Source of the DNA: Alistipes sp.
Lineage (GTDB): Bacteria; Bacteroidota; Bacteroidia; Bacteroidales; Rikenellaceae
Direction: 5' to 3'
Length of the DNA: 64,000 nucleotides
Assembly (NCBI GenBank): GCA_017936685.1
Contig: JAGBFA010000004.1
Coordinates: 186,001 to 250,000, forward strand
In this document: one piece after another, positions 59,267 through 64,000 of the stretch
How positions within the stretch are numbered: position 1 is the first letter of the stretch
Layout of the letters: each line of letters begins with the position of its first letter
The notes under the pieces: model-generated
Told to the model about the DNA's origin: nothing
Seen by the model: only the letters and a program-made list of their open reading frames with translations
Database searches by the model: none
Program-made: the position numbers and the translations under genes

Positions 59267-59887
59267 TTACGCTGCAACGGCTACGGGTTCCGCTCCGTTT
59301 CTCGGTTTTCTGCCACGCCTGCGGGCAGGCTGTTCCGCCACCGTTTCGGCTACGGGCATCGCACTTTCGGCGACAACCTGTTCGGCAGGCTGTTCGGTCT
59401 GCACCTCTTCGGGCTGTGCGATGTCTTTGGGCAGTTCTACACGGAAATTCAGTGCCTCCATGAGTGCTTTGGTGGCATTGTGGATGTACTTCTTGCGGTC
59501 GCGGGCGGAGCGTTCCAAGTCCTTTTTGGTCGGCATTAACCCGATTCGTGCCCATACGCTTGCATCGAGGTCAAAGATTTTGACCGTAATGCCTGCGGAG
59601 GTGCGAATGATGAGCCGGTGCGGAGTTCCTGCACGGAGTTTCGAGCGGATACCGTCATTCGATTCACGGAGCAGCGATTCTTTGGTCTTCACTTCCCAGA
59701 ATGTCGTTACCACGTTACGCAGTACACGGAACATTTCGTCCTGCGTTTTCACGGTCGCTTCGTAATCGGCACCGAAAAAGTGCATAGCCGTGTTTTTGCC
59801 GTCTTTGCCGGCATACTCGAAAACCACACCTGCGGCATTAACTGCCATGTTTGCAAACTGTTCTGCATTTAACTTGCTGATTGCCAT
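59267..59887 (-). CDS. Protein of unknown function with C-terminal AT-hook
   Basis: 206 residues from the ATG at 59887; the longer frame upstream crosses a tRNA-like segment and is not used. A folded N-terminal domain of ~140 residues is followed by a linker rich in Glu, Pro, Gln and Val (about 150-185) and an AT-hook, ARRRGRKPRNG (about 188-198). DNA binding in the minor groove is likely. It sits at the head of the minus-strand operon beside the AT-rich noncoding region. Confidence 0.7.
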   Translation of the reverse strand: MAISKLNAEQFANMAVNAAGVVFEYAGKDGKNTAMHFFGADYEATVKTQDEMFRVLRNVVTTFWEVKTKESLLRESNDGIRSKLRAGTPHRLIIRTSAGITVKIFDLDASVWARIGLMPTKKDLERSARDRKKYIHNATKALMEALNFRVELPKDIAQPEEVQTEQPAEQVVAESAMPVAETVAEQPARRRGRKPRNGAEPVAVAA

Positions 59888-59930
59888 AATGATAAAATTT
59901 AGTTGGTTTCTATGCGATAGTGCATATTGA

Positions 59931-59993
59931 GGGCACTGCGGAATCGAACCGCACGTTCTGCGGATGGCAAAACGGCACGACCTGTGCGTGCCC
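59931..59993 (-). other. tRNA-like segment
   Basis: On the minus strand, an acceptor-like GGGCAC...GTGCCC closes the segment, and a T-arm-like TGCGG-TTCGATT-CCGCA stands near the 3' end, with a central GCCATCC loop. The D arm is too short (about 63 nt in total) and position 33 is not T, so this is not a standard tRNA. A hairpin GGCACG/CGTGCC competes for the 5' part. Confidence 0.4.
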
Positions 59994-60000
59994 AAAAATC

Positions 60001-60028
60001 GCACGCTACCTTTCACCCGATAGCGTGC
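60001..60028 (-). terminator. Hairpin upstream of the tRNA-like segment
   Basis: GCACGCTA (60001-60008) with TAGCGTGC (60021-60028); on the minus strand it is followed by GATTTTTGG, so it may act as a weak terminator or leader hairpin. Confidence 0.4.
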
Positions 60029-60061
60029 AGATTTCATCTCAATTTGCACCTCACTAAAACG

Positions 60062-61592
60062 TGCCCTATACTCGCTATTTCGGAAAAAAGCCCTATATTT
60101 GCATCGTTCACACGCAAAGACGATTATCCGCTGTCATGGCAAGCCCGACATACTCCAATTTCGACGGGTGCTTCTTTGGCACGTCCCCCGTCTTTTCCAA
60201 CGGGGCAGCTAACATTAGGGCGGTTGGCGGCTGGTGATTGTGGGCATGACATTGGCAATGCTCTTTTCTCAAGCTCCGTGCGGATTGTTTTTACCGCATA
60301 GCGATTTTTATCTCCGGCTGCGCAAGGGCAGACTTATGGCATTATTTTATCGCCTCCCTTTTCCATACGACTCTCGCCCTCCCAAAATCACGGGCTTTGC
60401 GTATGCGGACAAAATACACGTATTTCGACCGTTCCGACTTGCGGCATTGGTTTGCCGTTCCGCTCGGTGTGGTTGTTTGACACCCTATTTAAGCGTTCCA
60501 AAACGCACGGACGAATTTTTGATTTTCCAAGCCTCAAAAATAGGTTTCCCACAAAAAAGGCTTTTGTTTTCTCGCTGTTGCGGTTTTTGCTGTCTGTTTC
60601 TTACTTACTGACTTTTTTTGTTTTTACTATTTACAGACTTGTTGCGGTTGTGTCGCTTTTGAAAGTCTGTATATTTTTTGTTTCTGTTTTCCCCGTCTGT
60701 TTGTCGGGGCTGTTTCCCTTTCGGTTCAATTCAACTCTAAAACAAATTTTTCAATCCTCCAAATAATTTTTTTCGTCCGACTGACAAAACGGCTCTAAAA
60801 TAAGAGTGGACGCCCGCGCGCGAGGGCTATTCCTATTTAATTGAAAATCAATCTATTGTAGAAAAGAAAAATTTTTTTCAAAAAAAATATAGGGTTCAAC
60901 GCTCAAAAACAGACTGAAAGAAAAACTATATATATTGATAGTCAATTATTTGCGAGTTAAAAACAGACTAAAAACAAGGGAGAAAAAAATTTTTGCTTTC
61001 AACCCGAAAGAAACAAAGGTCTATTTATAGGCTTTTAGCTTCACTTTTCTACAAAGTGAAGGTGTTAAAATACTGAATAACAACACGCTAATAATTTTTG
61101 AAAAGAACGGGGTGGGTACTGCCCCCGGTGCGGATTCGATACGCGCCCTACGGCCTGATTTTCAAGTCCCGTTTTTGGCTCTGACTTTTTTGTTCAAAGT
61201 TTGGCACGGTTTCGGGGGATTATTTGTTCAAAACAGAACAGGATTTGCAGCGGGAGAAGTCGTCAGGTTATAGACAGACTTTGCAAGAATCCATTTACCC
61301 GCCAGTTTTGCATTGTCGGATTCTCTTGATAATCGTCATTTCATGTTATGGCAGATATGGTTATGCAGAGAATCCTGTTTACTAAAACATTCCAAAATGG
61401 GGCATTAAAGCAGACGGTCGCATATACAGTCTTGCATAGGAATTTGTGCGCTAATGAATTATCGAATTTTTTGTCGAAACTTTTATTAGGTTTCCCTAAA
61501 AAGAAAATTGATAATTTAAGCCCGCATTTCCCGGACAATCTTTATCTTTGCCTAAAGTAAACCTGTATATAATTTATAGATGCAAATACCGG
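60062..61592. other. 1.5-kb noncoding region, AT-rich in its middle
   Basis: No frame here has coding character. The part 60.55-61.1 kb is very AT-rich with long A and T runs and two direct copies of AAAAACAGACT (near 60905 and 60958) 53 bp apart. A GC-rich patch at 61107-61175 (GGGGTGGGTACTGCCCCCGG) with a T-arm-like GTGCGGATTCGATACGC stands out against it. A TATATTTG at 60094 could be a -7 element. A replication or transfer origin is possible but not shown. Confidence 0.35.
61543..61550 (+). promoter_or_regulatory. Possible -7 element for the 61593 gene
   Basis: TATCTTTG, 42 bp before the ATG; no clear TTTG at the -33 position. Confidence 0.4.
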
Positions 61593-62687
61593 ATGAGTAA
61601 AAGCAAGTCGGCAATCCATGATTTCTTCCGATGTTACAGACCGAAGAATGAGACGCATGAACTGGCCATAGCGCAGTTTTGTGCCCAGCGACGCTTTGTC
61701 GTCTCTATCGACGCGACACCCGACAAACGGTTGCCCGTAACATACGAAGAGTTCCGGCAATGGTTCGAGACGGATACGCCCCGGCGCGGTGATGTCGTGA
61801 ACCTTGTAGGGCAAGGGATTTCAGGGATTGTCGAAACGGTGGGTGTAAACCAATCCGTGTGCCTGTACGTCTCGATCCGAGGCGATGAACTGAACGCCTC
61901 TTCCGGATGTTTCGACTACACCTCGTTGGAAATCGCCGACAAGGAGACGGTTCTTCGCCTCCAACGGGCTCTTTACAGGGAAGGGCTGGTCTGGAACCGG
62001 TGGCGCAACAGAATCAGACCGCGCGAAATACCCAAAGAGAATGTCCAGTACCAGATCAGCGTATTGGGTCGGAAAATCGGCTATGGTGTGTTTCGGGAAA
62101 TCGATGCTGAGGGGCAGATTGTCATGTACTGCATGAAACCGGAAGACGGGCCGGTGCGTTATTCGCTGCGGGAGGTTGTCGGTCCGGCAGAAGATTACCA
62201 GTTGGAGCCTATCAATGTAGGACAGCGTGAGGAACTGGCAAAAGAGCTGGAAAAGGCCGGTGTCCTTTGGAACGGGTTTTACAAGCGTATCGAGCCGGTC
62301 AATTATCTGGCTCCGGCAGGAAAAGGCTACTACTACCTGGACGAGTTCTGGGAGGTATGCAGGACTATCGAGCAAGGCAAGGCCAAAGGTGCGAAGTATT
62401 TCAATAACGGGAACTATTCCCGGTATCGGGAACCGATGGAGGAACTCCGAAGGTATCTTTTGAACGAACTGGGTGTCTGTGCTGTTCCCCGTTCTGAAGA
62501 GACCGTGTATTACTACCTGAAAGAGTTCTGGAAGGTCTGCAAGACGACGGATAAAGGACGACGAAGAGATATAAAGCGAGCCAAGGCCGGTAATTATTCC
62601 ACCGATGAAGAGAGCATAAAAAAACTTGCCTTACAGTTACAGAAGAAACGGAAGGAACAACTGTCCCGTTATCCGTTAAAGGGATAG
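61593..62687 (+). CDS. Protein of unknown function with two C-terminal repeats
   Basis: 364 residues from the ATG at 61593 (MSKSKSAIHDFFRCYR). The last ~110 residues hold two copies of a motif: YYYLDEFWEVCRTIEQGKAK with NNGNYSRY, then YYYLKEFWKVCKTTDKGRRR with KAGNYSTD, each followed by a helix. These repeats may bind a partner or nucleic acid. It is the second of only two plus-strand genes on the island and follows the long noncoding region. Family not recognised. Confidence 0.7.
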   Translation: MSKSKSAIHDFFRCYRPKNETHELAIAQFCAQRRFVVSIDATPDKRLPVTYEEFRQWFETDTPRRGDVVNLVGQGISGIVETVGVNQSVCLYVSIRGDELNASSGCFDYTSLEIADKETVLRLQRALYREGLVWNRWRNRIRPREIPKENVQYQISVLGRKIGYGVFREIDAEGQIVMYCMKPEDGPVRYSLREVVGPAEDYQLEPINVGQREELAKELEKAGVLWNGFYKRIEPVNYLAPAGKGYYYLDEFWEVCRTIEQGKAKGAKYFNNGNYSRYREPMEELRRYLLNELGVCAVPRSEETVYYYLKEFWKVCKTTDKGRRRDIKRAKAGNYSTDEESIKKLALQLQKKRKEQLSRYPLKG

Positions 62688-62799
62688 CCGTTTTGCAATC
62701 ATCCGCTATCCGTCACCTTGTTGCTGGAGAAGTAAATCCCGTTTTGGAATTTCTGTATCGGTATTCTCTATCTTCTTCTAAAGAAGAAGCAAGGTGGAG

Positions 62800-62847
62800 G
62801 GTATAAATAAAGCACTTCCGCTACGCTCCAGTGTTTATTTATACCCT
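62800..62847. terminator. Long hairpin between convergent genes
   Basis: GGGTATAAATAAAGCACT (62800-62817) pairs with AGTGTTTATTTATACCC (62831-62847) apart from one bulged base. It lies downstream of the 61593 gene. Confidence 0.7.
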
Positions 62848-62900
62848 TTAATGCTCACCCCTAAAGGGGTTCGCTCTGTTTTTCTTTTAGTAGATAAAAA

Positions 62901-62956
62901 AGAAAAGTAAGATAGTAGTATAGTATATATATAATATTACTACATCTTACTTTTCT
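62901..62956. terminator. AT-rich bidirectional terminator hairpin
   Basis: AGAAAAGTAAGAT (62901-62913) is perfectly complementary to ATCTTACTTTTCT (62944-62956), with further AGTAGTA/TACTAC pairing inside. It separates the convergent genes at 62687 and 62986. Confidence 0.75.
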
Positions 62957-62985
62957 GTATTTATAGAACCGGAAATAGTTGTCGG

Positions 62986-63351
62986 TCAGCCTCCATCGGG
63001 GCTTTTTTTATGCCCGTAGGTCTGCTCGAACTTCTCCCTGAAAGCCTTCACCTGCTCCTTGGGCAGGTAGCGGCGCACTTCTCCGCAGAGCCGGTCATAC
63101 TCCTCCAGAGGGAGCGTGTCGAGGTCTGCCATTTCAATCTCCACGTCCGGATGCAGCCTGCGGAAATAGAATCCCGCCGCCTGTGCGTATTCGCCTTTGC
63201 AGGCCCGGCTGACCGTTTTGACGGAGGTTCCGGTGATTTCGGCGCACGATTGCATCGACTTGAAGACGGCGACCAGTATGCGTGTGTGGCCGAACAGCAG
63301 CACCTGTTTCGGATGCCGGAATGAACTGTTGCTTTTTCCTTTGTGTTTCAT
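62986..63351 (-). CDS. Putative DNA-binding protein (NUMOD1/IENR-like)
   Basis: 121 residues from the ATG at 63351 (MKHKGKSNSSFRHPKQVLLF). The stretch FKSMQSCAEITGTSVKTVSR followed by ACKGEYAQAAGFYFRRL resembles the small helix-turn-helix module of intron-encoded nucleases (NUMOD1/IENR1), which binds DNA. No nuclease domain is attached. The frame upstream of the ATG overlaps the next gene and is not used. Confidence 0.6.
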   Translation of the reverse strand: MKHKGKSNSSFRHPKQVLLFGHTRILVAVFKSMQSCAEITGTSVKTVSRACKGEYAQAAGFYFRRLHPDVEIEMADLDTLPLEEYDRLCGEVRRYLPKEQVKAFREKFEQTYGHKKSPDGG

Positions 63352-63358
63352 ACGGTTT

Positions 63359-63799
63359 TCATTTTGCCATGCGTTGCAGGATTCGGGTAATGAGCGGGAT
63401 GTTCTCCACGTCGATCCACTCTTTTGCCACGTTCCAACCCAGGGATTTGCCAAAACAGATGTTCTCTTCCGTGAGAATATGATACGACAGGCGTCCTTCC
63501 GTCGGTTTGAGGTTCAGGTCATGCAGTTCGCACAGCCCGTTTTTCCAGAATATGCAGCCGCGCTCCGTCTGGAGGGCCTGCACCATTAGTATCGGGAACG
63601 GTATGGCTCCGACCAGCATACCGACAGCCCAGAATGTAATCCGTAGCCGTTCTTCATATCCGGCTTCTATCAGTCGCCAGATGTCCTCCGGTGTGCCCAG
63701 ACAAGGGGTCAGGCATTGTCTCCGACAACGGGGGCAGTCGCAACTCACGGGATAGCGTCCCGTCGCCCTTGAAATCTTTTCGATCAAGCACTTGCTCAT
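63359..63799 (-). CDS. YkgJ-family cysteine cluster protein
   Basis: 146 residues from the ATG at 63799, overlapping the upstream stop as ATGA. The Cys cluster CDCPRCRRQCLTPC (about 20-33) and the later GCIFWKNGLCELHDLNLKPTEG (about 81-102) match the zinc/iron-chelating YkgJ family (flagellin N-methylase-like domain). These proteins are thought to bind a metal cluster and to modify proteins; the role here is unknown. Confidence 0.75.
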   Translation of the reverse strand: MSKCLIEKISRATGRYPVSCDCPRCRRQCLTPCLGTPEDIWRLIEAGYEERLRITFWAVGMLVGAIPFPILMVQALQTERGCIFWKNGLCELHDLNLKPTEGRLSYHILTEENICFGKSLGWNVAKEWIDVENIPLITRILQRMAK

Positions 63800-63990
63800 A
63801 CTGTCTCTTCCGGTTGTTGTCCGGCATTCTTTCTGTTCCACAATTCGATGATTTTCTCCCGACCGAGTAATGACCACCGCTTACGGGTGCCGAATGCCCA
63901 TCGTTTCTGCGTTTTGGGATTCGTCCAGTAGTACGGCACATCGATTTGCCATTCCCGATATTCCGGTAGGACAGCCCATTGCTTTTTCAC
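63796..63990 (-). CDS. Small basic protein of unknown function (may extend past the window)
   Basis: 64 residues from a GTG at 63990; the frame stays open to the right edge, so the true start may lie outside. Aromatic and basic (DVPYYWTNPKTQKRWAFGTR). Coupled by ATGA to the YkgJ-like gene. Not recognised. Confidence 0.55.
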   Translation of the reverse strand: MKKQWAVLPEYREWQIDVPYYWTNPKTQKRWAFGTRKRWSLLGREKIIELWNRKNAGQQPEETV

Positions 63991-64000
63991 GAGCCGACAA

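Noticed and set aside
59931..59993. Functional tRNA gene
   Set aside because: Too short in the D arm, no T33, and a competing hairpin; listed only as tRNA-like.
60234..60766. Overlapping plus-strand frames of 104-125 residues
   Set aside because: Phe/Leu-rich translations of T-rich noncoding DNA; no initiation context.

Overview
The window looks like a chromosome segment of a high-GC Bacteroidales bacterium, probably Rikenellaceae (Alistipes-like). This is inferred from gene content (GH97 and pseudo-GH2 glycosidases, WbqC, TonB/ExbB with two ExbD genes, LytTR signalling, DUF3846) and from promoters of the Bacteroidetes type TTTG-N19-21-TAnnTTTG. No 16S gene is present, so the genus is a guess.

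About 1-34.7 kb is GC-rich core chromosome: the anaerobic ribonucleotide reductase end (nrdD, nrdG); a minus-strand run with a huge alpha-2-macroglobulin-like lipoprotein or secreted protein, cutC, a transglutaminase-like lipoprotein, a metallo-beta-lactamase-fold protein, an alpha/beta hydrolase and xerD; a plus-strand run with prmA, wbqC, cvpA, rsgA, a SpoU-type methyltransferase and a class III aminotransferase; then upp, hflX, tonB, rlmN, a GH97 enzyme, an LTA-synthase-like sulfatase, a LytTR two-component pair, ansA and an exbB-X-exbD-exbD transport operon. Intergenic spaces hold two families of dispersed palindromic repeats.

About 34.7-38.2 kb is a transition: a strong promoter drives a long, almost fully paired ncRNA candidate (6S-like in shape), followed by two paralogous YD-repeat lipoproteins, the second with a lost C-terminus.

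From about 38.2 kb to the right edge lies a lower-GC accessory island, almost all on the minus strand, of short, tightly packed, often ATGA-coupled genes: an RNase H-like protein, a tyrosine recombinase coupled to an N6-methylase-like protein that lacks the catalytic NPPY motif, zinc-ribbon proteins, DUF3846, an AT-hook protein and many unknowns. No transfer genes are in view, so whether it is an integrative conjugative element, a phage-plasmid or a remnant is open.

The most striking object is at 53.2-57.9 kb. A reverse transcriptase gene (56382-57647, minus) is preceded by a 59-residue zinc-ribbon gene and followed directly by seven tandem units of about 170 bp (55201-56381), with an eighth unit between two other genes at 53262-53391. 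Each unit has a conserved box (consensus GGCACATTGCTTTAT), a long hairpin whose sequence differs completely from unit to unit but whose pairing is kept, a second conserved box, and a short closing helix whose two strands covary (GCACA/TGTGC, GTACA/TGTAC, ACACAT/ATGTGT, ACGCA/TGCGT). This is the signature of a family of structured RNAs or single-stranded DNAs linked to the reverse transcriptase. I do not recognise it as a described retron, DGR, CRISPR or integron.
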